Below are positions 23,863-37,120 of a stretch of DNA of 64,000 nucleotides, in pieces. The DNA is taken from positions 47,030,911-47,094,910 of the forward strand of contig CP136066.1 of assembly GCA_032622095.1 (NCBI GenBank), given 5' to 3'. Position 1 is the stretch's first letter; each line of letters begins with the position of its first letter. The notes beneath the pieces are model-generated. The model had not been told where the DNA came from and ran no database searches. It worked only from the letters and a program-made list of their open reading frames with translations. The position numbers and the translations under genes were made by a program. This DNA comes from Siphonodentalium dalli. Its lineage: Eukaryota > Mollusca > Scaphopoda > Gadilida > Siphonodentaliidae.

Positions 23863-26549
23863 TAGACATATATACTGCACAGTGTCGCATGTCCCATCTC
23901 CATCCACTCACTAATGGGGATATTATGGCCACAAATGTGACCACACCCCAAATTCAGGGTTTTTCATCATAATTTAATTTGTAAAAACCGACTCGCGTGC
24001 ATAACGCACACGATAGAAAGTAATATGTATAAGTTTAGAAAACTAGTCACGTATATCTGCCATACGTTTTAAGGAATTTATCTAATTTTGAACAATACAA
24101 TGTTTAATTGCATTTGAAATAGACCCCCCCCCCTCAAAATTTCACCATCCGATGATGGTTTGGTTCAATGATAGGCGGATGTCCCTTTAAATTTCAGTAC
24201 TTTTCAGGAGTTTGAGTCGAATTTCTATCAGAGAAACTTCCATCACCTCGACCGTGCTATTTTGAACATTAGAGGTCCACCCATATGCACAAAATGGATG
24301 ATTTTCAGAAAATTTCGACTCCGGAAAAAGTTGAAGTTCCGGCGACAGAGGGTTAATAAATGTCTCGCATAATCTGAAAAAGGGTCTGTAGGGCGTGAAA
24401 ATATAATAACTCAACAAAACGAGTCAGTCTTTGTTTATCAGTGTTCCTAAATTCGCTGCCCTGAACGATATTTGAAAAATGTGATTTGTTTGCCTATAGG
24501 TTACACACAACTAATTATTTTCCATAGGCGACAGTGTTAACTAAAAGTCCCCGCCGGCCATGGGTTTGACCTAGTTGAACTTCAAGTGGTCAATTTTCCC
24601 TTAGAACGTCATCCTCTGCACCAGTATGTGACAACAAACGCGCCCTTTTCGGTATTTTTTTCAAACGATAATCTTGCATTTCCACAACTACCCCATTTAC
24701 TGCATAAAAATCAGCAGCATAAAAATACCCAGACCCCTTCCGTAACTTCTGGACGCCACCAGACTCTTCCTGGACATCTAAACATACACGAACGCCATAT
24801 TTACGCAGGCTATGATTTTCTGTTCCCGATTAGGGATATTTCCCTCAATGATAATCAACCAATCAGCAGCCAGAATCTTTTTGTTATGCTGACTCGAGTT
24901 TCCCTACACAAATTCAAGAAGCGTAACTCTATATAATTAGTTGTTTGTAACCTATAATTGAAATGAAAATTGAAGTTTTATCGTGTAAACCGCGCCAATT
25001 TTACAAAAAAAGCTTTACTGTGATACAATAAAAATATAGGAGTCATTGGACATCCTATTATCTCCCAGCGGTCATTTAACCCACATACCCCGTTTTAAAA
25101 TTAACAATTTTTTTGGGGTAAGAAATAACACCAGTAATAGAATCCTGATAAATCTGGAAGCGCAGTTTAGTAGAAAAGATACTAATGTCTCATGTTAGGC
25201 TTGTCATAGACATATATACTGCACAGTGTCGCATGTCCCATCTCCATCCACTCACTAGTGGGGATATTATGGCCACAAATGTGACCACACCCCAAATTCA
25301 GGGTTTTTCATCATAATTTAATTTGTAAAAACCGACTCGCGTGCATAATGCACACGATAGAAAGTAATATGTATAAGTTTAGAAAACTAGTCACGTATAT
25401 CTACCATACGTTTTAAGGAATTTATCTAATTTTGAACAATATAATGTTTAATTGCATTTGAAATAGACCCCCCCCCCTCAAAATTTCACCATCCGATGAT
25501 GGTTTGGTTCAATGATAGGCGGATGTCCCTTTAAATTTCAGTACTTTTCAGGAGTTTGAGTCGAATTTCTATCAGAGAAACTTCCATCATCTCGACCGTG
25601 CTATTTTGAACATTAGAGGTCCACCCATATGCACAAAATGGAAGATTTTCAGAAAATTTCGACTCCGGAAAAAGTTGAAGTTCCGGCGACAGAGGGTTAA
25701 TAAATGTCTCGCATAATCTGAAAAAGGGTATGTAGGGCGTGAAAATATAATAACTCAACAAAACGAGTCAGTCTTTGTTTATCAGTGTTCCTAAATTCGC
25801 TGCCCTGAACGATATTTGAAAAATGTGATTGTTTTGCCTATAGGTTACACACAACTAATTATTTTCCATAGGCGACAGTGTTAACTAAAAGTCCCGCCGG
25901 CCATGGGTTTGACCTAGTTGAACTTCAAGTGGTCAATTTTCCCTTAGAACGTCATCCTCTGCACCAGTATGTGACAACAAACGCGCCCTTTTCGGTATTT
26001 TTTTCAAACGATAATCTTGCATTTCCACAACTACCCCATTTACTGCAAAAAAATCAGCAGCATAAAAATACCCAGACCCCTTCCGTAACTTCTGGACGCC
26101 ACCAGACTCTTCCTGGACATCTAAACATACACGAACGCCATATTTACGTAGGCTATGATTTTCTGTTCCCGATTAGGGATATTTCCCTCAATGATAATCA
26201 ACCAATCAGCAGCCAGAATCTTTTTGTTATGCTGACTCGAGTTTCCCTACACAAATTCAAGAAGCGTAACTCTATATAATTAGTTGTTTGTAACCTATAA
26301 TTGAAATGAAAATTGAAGTTTTATCGTGTAAACCGCGCCAATTTTACAAAAAAAGCTTTACCGTGATACAATAGAAATATAGGAGTCATTGGACATCCTA
26401 TTATCTCCCAGTGGTCATTTAACCCACATACCCCGTTTTAAAATTAACAATTGTTTTGGGGTAAGAAATAACACCAGTAATAGAATCCTGATAAATCTGG
26501 AAGCGCAGTTTAGTAGAAAAGATACACATGTCTCATGTTAGGCTTGTCA

Positions 26550-27459
26550 TCTAATATATATTTTGGAAGATCTGTGTGTGTGTCTGTCTGTATTCGATGG
26601 ACTCGAAAATGGCCCAGCCGATTTCGATGAAACTTGGTATTTGGGGGTATTTTCGGGTCAGGACTAACATAGGCCTATTAATTTGTCCGTGCGAGGTCAA
26701 CTTTTCACGTGCCGAGGTCAAATCTGTTTTTACGCCGTTTTGCGCTAATATATTTCAGTTCGGTGCTTACAAATCGATTCGAAACAGCGCGAATAATAAC
26801 ATGCCAGTCATAATAATGACACTATGAGAATCTTTCGTGTTTCCTCTTTCCAACGATATATAATATGTATGTATCCGTTTTAGTTATCTGCCTCAATTAT
26901 TAAGAAGAAGTGGTACGATCTTCTATCAGGGTAAAAACAATGCGTAACTTCTATGACGTCGTTAGAGGTCATAAAGTTAGATCACGTTAACTCTTCTCCG
27001 GCCGATGCATTTGACTGTTTCAGACGTCTTGGCGATATCTCGGGCACCGATGGTAATTTATCTTTACGTTGAAACTTGATAATTAATGAGCGTGTGTATA
27101 TGAGGCGCGTTTATATACTTCAGTGGAAATCAAATCGGGTTAAACTGGCGGATTTTTACGGACGAAATTTGATGCATAGGGTATCTCGGTATCCGCTGGG
27201 CCGATTTCCCGGTATCCGCTGGGCCGATTTCCACCATTTTTGGGGTGTTGGTGTTTGACCCCACCTGACCTTGACCTTCAAAATGGTCAATTCAATGTCA
27301 AATCGGGTAAAACTGGATGGATTTTGACGGGTACTTTTGTCGGGTACTTTTGTTCGGGCACTGTGTTTTGGACGGGTCAAATCGTGACCCCACTTGACCT
27401 TGGCCTTCAAAATAGACAATTCAAGGTCAAAGCCCGGACGAAGTCGGGTCACCTTCTAG
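26550..27459 (+). mobile_element. Helitron H1, first of a head-to-tail series
   Basis: It starts TCTAATATATATTTTGG right after the A of TTGTCA in array unit 4, the same target as in unit 2. It ends with CCCGGACGAAGTCGGG, TCACCTT, CTAG (27456-27459). Length is 910 bp. Confidence 0.88.
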
Positions 27460-28065
27460 TCTATTATATATTTTGGAAGATCTGTGTGTGTGTGTGTCTA
27501 TCTGTAATCGATGGACTCGAAAATGGCCCAGCCGATTTCGATGAAACTTGGTATGTGGGGATATTTTCGGCCGGGGACGAACATAGGCATATTAATTTGT
27601 CCGTGCCACGTCACCTTGACCTTGAAATCGGGTCATTTCAAGGTCAAACGCCGGAATATCACGGGATTTCGATGAAACTTGGTATGTGGGGGTACTTTCT
27701 TATGGCGAGTCTCATAAGCATATTCATTTGCCCGTGCGACGTGACCTTGACCTTGAAATCGGGTAACTTCGAGGTCAAATCGCCAATTTTGATGGGATTT
27801 CGACGAAATTTCATACGTGGGGTTACTTTTGTTCACCGATTGTTTTGGACGGGTCCAATCGTGACCCCGACCAGGCCTTGACCTTCAAAATGATCAATTC
27901 AAGGTCAAATCGGGTAAAACCGGATGGATTTCGACGGGCACGTTTGTCGGGTACTTTTGTCCGGGCAGTGTTTTTGGACTGGTCAAATCGTGACCCCACT
28001 TGACCTTGACCTTCAAAATGGACAATTCAAGGTCAAAGCCCGGACGAAGTCGGGTCACCTTCTAG
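27460..28065 (+). mobile_element. Helitron H1 variant, second in series
   Basis: This 606-bp copy starts TCTATTATATATTTTGG at the base after the previous CTAG and ends with the same hairpin and CTAG at 28062-28065. The middle differs from the longer copies: it contains the CAAGGTCA-rich block found in the minus-strand H1 copies of cluster A. Confidence 0.87.
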
Positions 28066-28981
28066 TCTATTATATATTTTGAAAGATCTGTGTGTGTGTC
28101 TGTGTGTGTGTAATCGATGGACTCAAAAACGGCTGAGCCAATTTCGATGAAACTTGGTATGTGGGGGGTATTTTCGGCCCACGAGTAACATAGGCCTATT
28201 AATTTGTCCGTGCGAGGTCAACTTCTCACGTGCCGAGGTCAAATCTGTTTTTACGCTGTGTTACGGGACTTTCATTTGAGTTCGGTGCTTACAAATCGAT
28301 TCGAAACAGCGCGAATAATAACATGCCCGTCATAATAATGACACTATGAGAATCTTTCGTGTTTCCTCTTTCCAACGAGATATAATATGTATGTATCCGT
28401 TTTAGTTATCTGCCTCAATTATTAAGAAGAAGTGGTACGATCATCTATCAGGGTAAAAACAATGCGTAACTTCTATGACGTCGTTAGAGGTCATAAAGTT
28501 AGATCACGTTAACTCTTCTCCGGCCGATGCATTTGACTGTTTCAGACGTCTTGGCGATATCTCGGGCACCGATGGTAATTTATCTTTACGTTGAAACTTG
28601 ATAATTAATGAGCGTGTGTATATGAGGCGCGTTTATATACTTCAGTGGAAATCAAATCGGGTTAAACTGGCGGATTTTTACGGACGAAATTTGATGCATA
28701 GGGTATCTCGGTATCCGCTGGGCCGATTTCCCGGTATCCGCTGGGCCGATTTCCACCATTTTTGGGGTGTTGGTGTTTGACCCCACCTGACCTTGACCTT
28801 CAAAATGGTCAATTCAAGGTCTAATCGGGTAAAACCGGATGGATTTCGACGGGTACTTTTGTCGGGTACTTTTGTTCGGGCACTGTGTTTTGGACGGATC
28901 AAATCGTGACCCCACTTGACCTTGGCCTTCAAAATAGACAATTCAAGGTCAAAGCCCGGACGAAGTCGGGTCACCTTCTAG
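28066..28981 (+). mobile_element. Helitron H1, third in series
   Basis: This 916-bp copy starts TCTATTATATATTTTG and ends in the hairpin and CTAG at 28978-28981. It is very similar to 26550-27459 in its 3' two thirds. Confidence 0.88.
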
Positions 28982-29258
28982 TCTATTATATATTTTGAAA
29001 GATCTGTGTGTTTGTTTGTGTGTAATCGATGGACTCAAAAACGGCTCAGCCAATTTCGATGAAAGTTGGTACGTGGGGGTATTTTCGGGCCACGAGTAAC
29101 ATAGGCCTATTAATTTGTTCGTGCGAGGTCAACTTTTCACGTGCCGATGTCAAATCTGTTTTTACGCCGTTTTGCGCTAATATATTTCAGTTCGGTGCTC
29201 ACAAATCGATTCGATATAGCGCGAATAATACATTGCCAGTCATATAATTTGCACGGTA
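28982..29258 (+). mobile_element. Helitron H1, fourth in series, 3'-truncated
   Basis: The 5' end TCTATTATATATTTTG follows the previous CTAG. It matches 22964-23239 nearly base for base, then diverges after 'ATAATTTGCACGGT'. No hairpin or CTAG follows, and the tandem array unit does not resume. Confidence 0.8.
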
Positions 29259-31820
29259 TTATGTTTTTCGGCGATTTCCAGCAAACTTTTTCATATATCA
29301 CCTCCATGAAATGGCACCGTTCGAATCAGGAATGGGTGTAATGTGGGGGAGAAATTCATCAGAATGTAGTTTAAGAACTTTTTGAGCCCCAAATTCCATT
29401 AACTTGATACAAATTCCTCTCCCAACACCCAACACAGGTGGTCTCCCATATATACGAATGTATGTATAACATGCAATGTGATGTGGCCTCCTGATGAAGC
29501 AACCATTCTAACATTGTATTTTTCGGTGAGTGCCTTGTTGTTGTATGATAAACCACAATAGAGATGCGAGTATAATTAATTATTAACTAACTGCTTTTTT
29601 ATTGATATCAAAAGTCGTTCAAACCGCGAGTGTCGAAATATAAGACTTAAGGTTGCAGAAAATGATAGTATTTGGGACAGCATTTGGCAAAATGCTAACA
29701 TAATTTGGCAAAATATATTATCATTTAGCAAATTATTTGGAAATATTAATTTTGGTCTAGCGCGGACCCTGTTTATTGTTATGTATTACATGTTTCTACC
29801 CTTATTCCATTCAATACACACATTCTATACATTTTGATATGCAACGTTCGTTGCATAACTCGAAATGGTACCAAATGTATTAGTGTTGCGCAAACGTGAC
29901 GCTTGACTTCATGCTTGTTGTTTACATTCCGACGGTACATCTCAAAATACTACAGCTTCAAATATTGTCCAACAATCTCTAATGGATGAAGTGTTTGAAA
30001 AGTTATATCATTAAATTTACTGCATTAAATACGTCAAAAATATCTTTATTTATCTGATACTATTTCTTTACACCGACAAACAACGCATAATTACGTGGAA
30101 CAACATCCCAGGCCGAAAATAGAAGCTGATGTTAGTTGCACTTCCCATTTGTTGATTTAAGTATGTTTTATTGAGGTTTTGGATCATGTTAGCGGAATTT
30201 ACAATTTACTGCCAAAGGCTCGGTCCAAACCTAATATACTTCACGAGTAAATTGTAAATTCCGCAATAAACTGGGGACTCGTTGTAGATCATCTATATAT
30301 TTACATAGCAGGTGTGTGTTACATTAAATCATGTTTGGTGATTGGTCAACTGCCAATTGGTTCAGCCGGTGTATATCAAAATAATGTAGGGTGTAACACG
30401 AACAGGAAGTTACAAAGTGTTGACATAATCTGACATAATCAATAAAAGCGGTCAGCAGAATAATTGGGCATGCTTTCAAAGTTCAGTTTTCTATTTGGAT
30501 CACGTTATCGTAGCTAAGAGTTTGGAAATCTTATTTTGGGCTGACTTAATGTGCTGGGTGGGCTAGTCTCATTTTATCGGCATGTGAAAATAAATAATTA
30601 CAAAGCTATATCAATACAAGAAATATATATAGTGGGTGTGTGTTATTTGGGGATATGTCGTTGTGGACCGTGCTCTGGGGCACATTTAGTATTACACAAT
30701 GTAGTGTACAGTATGTGTTTTTCTTGTACGAGTCCTTACAACGTACCCCAACAACCACAGCACCGTATATCACTTACTCCCGTAACTGCACGTATATACT
30801 CATAACAGATTGCTTCATACTTGTTAAATTACCAGAAGCGCACCTGACGCCATCGTTTGTTTCATATGACCAACATTCTAATTAAACATATACTTTCGGA
30901 ACCGGACGCAGTGAATATTTTGCAACAAATTGATTCCTTCTGTGTTATCAATAATCAAACTCGTACGGTGAGTCAACTACACGTTTCGTAGGTATGCATT
31001 AACAAATGGGGTGGAATCCGGCCGATACACAATAATTTTACTAACATTGACAATATTCGTGACATGTGTGTAGAGTCCCACACATCAGTGTCGCTCTGGC
31101 GACGACACATCTGAACTCGATGATAGTGAGTGGACGCCTAGAATAAGAAATTATCGTTAATATAACAGAAACACATTTTTAATGAACTCAATAACTGCAG
31201 GGTGCTCTGCCTATCATTAGCTTATGTCATTGCGCGACCTGAGTTCCTTTCTGGTCTATATGTACACATAAAGCACAGGCACTTAGCACAGATTGGAAAT
31301 CGCGTCGCGAAATTTGGGCATCACCCCGTTATTCACATATGTTGGTCATACGAAGAAAGAACTATTATTCATGTACGATTATTTGGGCATTGTAAATTGT
31401 TGTTCTTTTGTGTTCAGCTACTTCCAATCTCTAAAACAATTGTTTTTAAAGAACGTAGTATATATTTCATCGAAAAATCACTTTCGGTTTATAGTCATAT
31501 TTTAATATGAAATGAACATATCTGAAGGAGCTATGAAAGTTGAAGTATTGCCGACAAAATGCAATTTCGTTGGAGTCTGAAATGGTAACTATGGTTTATG
31601 ATGGCAGTCAAAATGGCGGCAAATTTATAAAAAAAAAAATTGTTTCGTCCATATTCGTTTATATGTTGTGGTTGATGCGTGAAGTTAACTAATCTGCATT
31701 GGAATCATTACACTTGCTATTTATTTGGCATCAATCCATTTCAATCCCTAAACATATTTATCTTGGTATAACAAGTGTTTTAGCCATACTGCAATGTGAA
31801 ACCCAAACTGAGGGAGTTAA
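29259..31820. other. Unassigned intergenic DNA
   Basis: No gene or recognised element is seen. Short frames (30551-30885, 31202-31510) overlap in several frames and look random. One clean inverted repeat is at 30192-30264. The phrase 'GGCAGTCAAAATGGCGGCAAAT' at about 31605 recurs in similar form at about 32480, on the other side of the TTAA element. Confidence 0.5.
30192..30264. repeat. Perfect 19-bp inverted repeat with 35-nt loop
   Basis: GCGGAATTTACAATTTACT at 30192-30210 is matched exactly in inverse at 30246-30264. This could form a stem-loop in RNA or DNA; no role is evident. Confidence 0.8.
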
Positions 31821-32401
31821 AGGGGTACTGTACGCCAAATTTTTTTGTTGGTTTCTATAGTCTCCGAGTCTGAGAATAAGGTAACACTTTATTCATTATT
31901 TGAAAGTCTGTTGAGTACGATGTAGTGTTACGGATGACAAATTTACCGGAATGCAAAAATACAAATTGTCGTTGTCGAGTAATTTTTGTACAGTTTTCAA
32001 CCAAATGAATCAAATAAAGTTATATTATAGGCATACTAGTCCCATATAATCATTTAAGTTATTGTATCGTCGCTAGTCAGTGAGTGGCTTGAGTGTTCTC
32101 CCCTATCATCATAATATTTTAAGCGATCGTGTGTGCGATCGGTTTAACAAGCCAGTATCCCTCATTTACTTTATTTGATTACGCAAATTCGTAATTTAAT
32201 TGACGCCATTTTATGGCTCCAGTCATAAATTCAATTTATATCAAATTATTAACTTTTAAATTATTAAATTTTAAGACAGCCTATTAACCTGAGCGTTTAC
32301 AGAATACATCTTCGACTCAAATTACTTATGTTTCTATATATTATCGATATTAGATCGTTGTTGTCACCGGAAATTTAATGAAAATGGCGTACAGTACCCC
32401 T
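31821..32401. mobile_element. TTAA-flanked MITE, piggyBac/Kolobok-like
   Basis: The ends are AGGGGTACTGTACGCCA and its inverse TGGCGTACAGTACCCCT, with TTAA directly outside (31817-31820 and 32402-32405). The interior is shared with 57535-57977, including 'GTTGGTTTCTATAGTCTCC' and the near-palindrome CGATCGTGTGTGCGATCGG. It has no coding capacity. Confidence 0.85.
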
Positions 32402-32405
32402 TTAA

Positions 32406-35400
32406 GCGCATGCTATTATTACGTACATAATTCAATCGCAATGCTTCTTGAAATTCATAATGGTCAGTATAATCAATCATGACAGTCAAAATGGCGGCAA
32501 ATGTATCAAAATTGTTAGATTGCTGATACACACTTGAACAAATGTTTTAATAGCTAAAGTACTGTTCACAGTGGCAGCCAAAATCAGTATTTAAACTTAT
32601 ATGACAAAGACAACATTAATGTTTATTCGTAGCAGTGAGGCAAACTGTTGACATTTCACTATAGATATAATGCAGTTCGCGCCTCTGATCAGGAATTGAA
32701 TCATCACCAAATAGCTCAAATATCACAGAATTAAAAAAAACTACTATGGTCAAAGTTCAACATATTCTGGCTGTGGGAATAGTGTAGTCGTGATATGGTA
32801 CATCGACTGAAACGGCCAAAAGAATAATCAACAATAAATTAACTTTTTTCTGGTAATATTCTTGATTATGCTAAATATTTCATAGAAAGCTGCAGTTACT
32901 ACCGAGTAATGCTAGGTGGATGATTATTGCTAACATTTGAGCGTTTTCAGAACATTGCGATAGCACGATCATCCCGTCACAAGTAACTATCGCCAAACTT
33001 CGAAGTAGAACTGACCGAAATCATGCTTCACTTGAAGGATGTACGATTTTAGTTTTTGTTTTGAATCTGCTCTGTATTCTTCTTGGGTCTGATACATCAC
33101 ACCAAATGTTTTTAGTTCTGTGGAGAGTTATTTGCATATCTACGCAGTACGCATTCGCCTACACCAAGTGTGGCGTACTGGGTCGGAAACATAATTTAGC
33201 ATAACCATGGTATATACATGTATATATATATGGACTGCGTGGGTCCAGCTGTGATAATGCTTGAGCCATACGGCATTATATCCAATGGCATTCAAAACTC
33301 TGTACATGTATATTCATGTTGACAGAGGTTCAGATATTAAAACTAGAAAAGCTGTTATAGGCTTATACACTTGTAATAAACAAATACAAGCAATAGAAGT
33401 GCATTCGCTCCTAAATCCAATGTCTCATTTTTCCATAACCACTTGTGATTTAGTATTGCAATATTCCACGAGGGTGGAAAGTTTGGCATTTTGGTGCCAG
33501 TGTCATAAGTATTATGCCCTGTGTTGTGACCATAATTGATTTAGCTCACCCCAATTTGGGATGTGCCATGGCGAACAATTAATTAAGAGAAACTGATATA
33601 CAAGCCTAGTCCTGTGCATCTTCAAGTTTATTCCACCATGACCAGATTTTCTCCGCAAATATTGCTTACAAGCAACAATTGTTTTGGGCATGCTTGGAAA
33701 TGTCTCAACCGCTAGCGATCGGGAGTAAAAGGCTTAGTGTGATTTCTATTTCACTGAATATTCCAAATGTGCACTCTGTGTTCTACGCTTCATCCAGCAG
33801 GTTGAGAATTAACCATTGTCAGTTGACCATGCTCACTTTGGGATCGGGTCATTATATGTGTTATATTCATTGGGAAATTTTCATCTTCCAAATTTCACTG
33901 AAATACCATTGTACTCAGGCGCCTGTTCTAATATAAGTCAGTTCACAATGTATATAGATTGGTACCTGAGCAACTAGGATTCGTAGCACCCCTTCTACTC
34001 GCACTGCATACGGAAATTATATTGTTCTTCGTGCACAAAGAGAATGTTGAATACATGTTAGTTCAGGGTCTTATGGTCAACGATACCCGGTCTACACTGA
34101 TATTTAAACTCATGCAAGGTTCGATACTCTCATCTGAAATGCCAGGATAACACATTTACATTGCGCCAACAGCCCAATGTCTTTCCCTTTGGTGATGCTG
34201 TGATCAAATTATCGCCCAGGTCTAATGGGCATGACAACAGTTTGTGATTTACAGCTTTTGGAACTCTGGAAACTCATATCATTGCCCACAAGACCAGAAT
34301 GACAAAATTGCCGTTTACACAGGATTAATCTTAACCACATCACAATGCACCGATAATATTATCGTCATACACTGAGTGTGCATTCTCAACATGGTCGAGT
34401 TCACGGTACTAAATTATACAAGGTTTTATCTTGAATAAATGAAATATAGCCCCGTGGTCTCTGGTCTCTAAAAATATATATCTCATATCGTATGCGCATG
34501 TGGTTTCACATGTTAATAGTGTCGATATTGTGTCTTAATTAAAGTGTTGTTTCATATTAATGTATCTAATGCAAATTAGCCAACCCCATGCATCTATCAG
34601 TCACGACAATCATGCGCAGAAGGACAAAATATATAATTGTATACACATGTTCTGCCATTTTGAATGCCATCATAAACCTTATAACCGTTTCAGGCACTAA
34701 TTATATTGTATTTTATAGGGAATACTCACACTCGCTTACCAATTCTTCAAATCTGTTCATTTCATGTTAACATATGACCAGGAACCAATATTGAGTTTTT
34801 GTGAACAAAATTCATACGATATGTAAGATCAAATTTGTTAGGGATTGGAAGTGGCTGAGACGAAAGGAACAAGATGTAGTACTGAGCAAATGATCATTCG
34901 ATAAGAATAATAATAAAACAAGGCACATTTTACAACCAGTTCCAAGTAATAGGAACGGATATAGGAGATATTAGTGAAACAAGTCATATTTTTCACATTC
35001 TGGTCGCCATTTTGGCAGCCATCTTTCAAATGATTACCAATTTTTCATTCAAACTGTAGTATATAATGTAATATCTTCCAAATAATATATAAATTGTAGT
35101 ACATTTCATGATATATAGTTTCCAACAAAACAAATTAAACTGACTGTTCATATTCTATTCTACGGCGGCCATGTTGGACGCCATCTTGGATTAGAGGAAA
35201 TGTTCAAGGGAGAACTCCTCACCCACCTAGACATTTATGAACACACCACCAGAATCACAATCCATTAAGAAAAAAAACTTTAGTAGACAATATTTACTTC
35301 ACCCCTATTGCTCCCGGACTTAGTATTTCTGTATGAGCCACTCAATTAAATTATATGTTGGCCCTTTCACGACGGGAGCTTCGCGGCCGTAGCATTACAA

Positions 35401-35485
35401 TTATCATGTGCAAGTGTCTCATATATAGAGCCTCTAATATTTAATAGAATGCACTGGCTCACAAGGTTAAGGTAAATTATATTAG
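32406..35485. other. Unassigned intergenic DNA
   Basis: I see nothing that I can name here. Open frames are short, and codon patterns do not suggest a gene. Confidence 0.5.
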
Positions 35486-35554
35486 GCCAATGTATTATCT
35501 TATATCTGCGAGGCTCCTTATGTGAGACGTACGTATATAAGAGAATGCATTGGC
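35486..35554. repeat. Degenerate copy of the 69-bp hairpin repeat
   Basis: It begins GCCAATGTATTATC and ends AAGAGAATGCATTGGC with 'ACAGGG' following, matching the hairpins near 55.5-58.2 kb. The central part is mutated, so pairing is partial. Confidence 0.7.
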
Positions 35555-35940
35555 ACAGGGCTTTTCGCAAAACATTAGCAATCTCCAGTTATAGAAGTAC
35601 AAACTTTTATTTGCTGCTATATAAGGATCGTCTTCAGTTATGGAAATCGGTAAGATATATTCTGTGTTTTAGGTTATTGTCCAACATTTCCGTAAAATGG
35701 AGAAGTGTTGGAGTTTCAACCACATATTCCGGTAAACTGTTCCATTCATGACAAACTCTATGTGAGAAGTAATACTTTCTAACATCCTTTGACTGCGGCT
35801 GTAATTATACTTCCATGGTGTAGCCAAGGAAGTATATTGTTTTTCTATTGGGGTCGTTTTCCGTTTATTTGGAAATACTCAGAAAATAATCGCAGTGGGA
35901 ACGCGAAATCTATAGCGAATATAGGCATCTGAGGTCTACT

Positions 35941-37120
35941 CAGGGATGTGGCTAGAGGGTCTCCGATGGGGGGGTGTCCACCTTGGGAATTTCCAACTGC
36001 ACCCCCCCTTGAGTCGGAATCACACCAACACAAATTTTTGCATAATTCCATTTGCACACCCCCCCCCCCTTGAGTCGGAATCGCACCAACACAACTTTTT
36101 ACATATTTCCATTTGCACCCCCCCCCTTGTACCTCATGCTCAGGTAATGCTAATTTCCTATATATTCATAAGCCATGCTTCTATTTTCCCAGTATGAGAA
36201 CATTAAGATATTTTAACCTGAAAATTGCCCCAAAAAAAACAACTAGTGATCTAATTCCAGACAAATGCACACAGCTACCGACAACAGACCAGGAAACACC
36301 GGGCCGACCATGGTTGTTCGGCCCGGTGTGAGAAAATTTTGAAAACTATACAAGAAAATCACAAATCCTAGCATCTAGACTGGCCTCAACTGAAGCTTTC
36401 CTAGTGTTGGAAATTTCAAACCTCATGCTCCCCCTCAGGTTGGAAAATTCTTCAACTGATGACCATTTATGTCTACAAGTTTGACCAAATGTAGTAAAAT
36501 ATTGTTTTGCTAAACTAATTAGCAGTTTTGTATTGGCCATGTGGATGGGGCAATGACACACCGGGCCGACCATGGTTCGGCCCGGTGTGCGAAAATTTTG
36601 AAATCTGAACAAGAAAATCGCAAAATCCTAACATCTAGACTAGCCTCAAGCCTTCCTACTGTTGGAAATTTCAAACCCTACACCCCCACTTAGGTTGGAA
36701 AATTTCCAACTGATGACAATTCCAATGACAATGTTGACCAATTGTATGACAATATTGTTTTCTTAAATTAACTAGAAGTTTTTGACTGGCCACGGGGGAG
36801 GGACCAGGACACAAGCTTTCCAAGTGTTGGAAATTTCCAACCTGTCACCCCCCTAAGGTTGGAAAATTTCCTACTGATGACCATTTCTGTCAACATTTTT
36901 GACCAAAAATAGGAACATATGCAAATATTGGTCGAAAAACAATAAATTCCCCCCAATAAATTGTTTTATAATCAAACTACAAGAACATTTTCAACCTATT
37001 GTTGGTGTGAAATTTCGTTGTGGCAGGTATGAAATTTCCAACTATTGAAAATATAGCTCTCTGCTGGGGGGGGGTGAGACATCCCCCCCACACCCCCCCC
37101 CCCCTCTAGCCACATCCCTG
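35941..37120. mobile_element. Non-autonomous hAT-type element, 1180 bp
   Basis: The terminal inverted repeats are CAGGGATGTGGCTAGAGGG and, at the right end, CCCTCTAGCCACATCCCTG. The 8-bp sequence GGTCTACT directly flanks both ends (35933-35940 and 37121-37128). An 8-bp target duplication with CAGGG termini is typical of the hAT superfamily. Inside are C-runs and two hairpins built on CGGGCCGA/TCGGCCCG at about 36297-36330 and 36559-36590. No transposase frame is present. Related interrupted sequence lies at about 40757-40990 and 43285-43790. Confidence 0.9.

Larger units (their letters stand above)
17469..26549. repeat. Tandem array of a 1345-bp unit, four copies, one interrupted
   Basis: The marker 'AGGCGACAGTGTTAAC' occurs at 17496, 18841, 24526 and 25870. 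Adjacent units are therefore 1344-1345 bp apart, and units 2 and 3 are separated by an extra 4.34 kb. That extra DNA is the Helitron cluster at 19520-23862. Unit 4 is cut at 26549 by a second Helitron cluster at the same internal position. Units are nearly identical. A 133-codon frame (17504-17905, repeated at 18849 and 25878) is shifted by an extra C in unit 3 and shortened in unit 2, so I do not call it a gene. A minus-strand frame of 76 codons is also present in three units. Function is unknown; it may be satellite DNA or recently amplified intergenic DNA. Confidence 0.9.

Noticed and set aside
17504..26279. 133-codon frame repeated in the 1345-bp array as a possible gene family
   Set aside because: It is frameshifted by an extra C in unit 3 and truncated in unit 2. 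Near-identity of the units explains the frame without selection.
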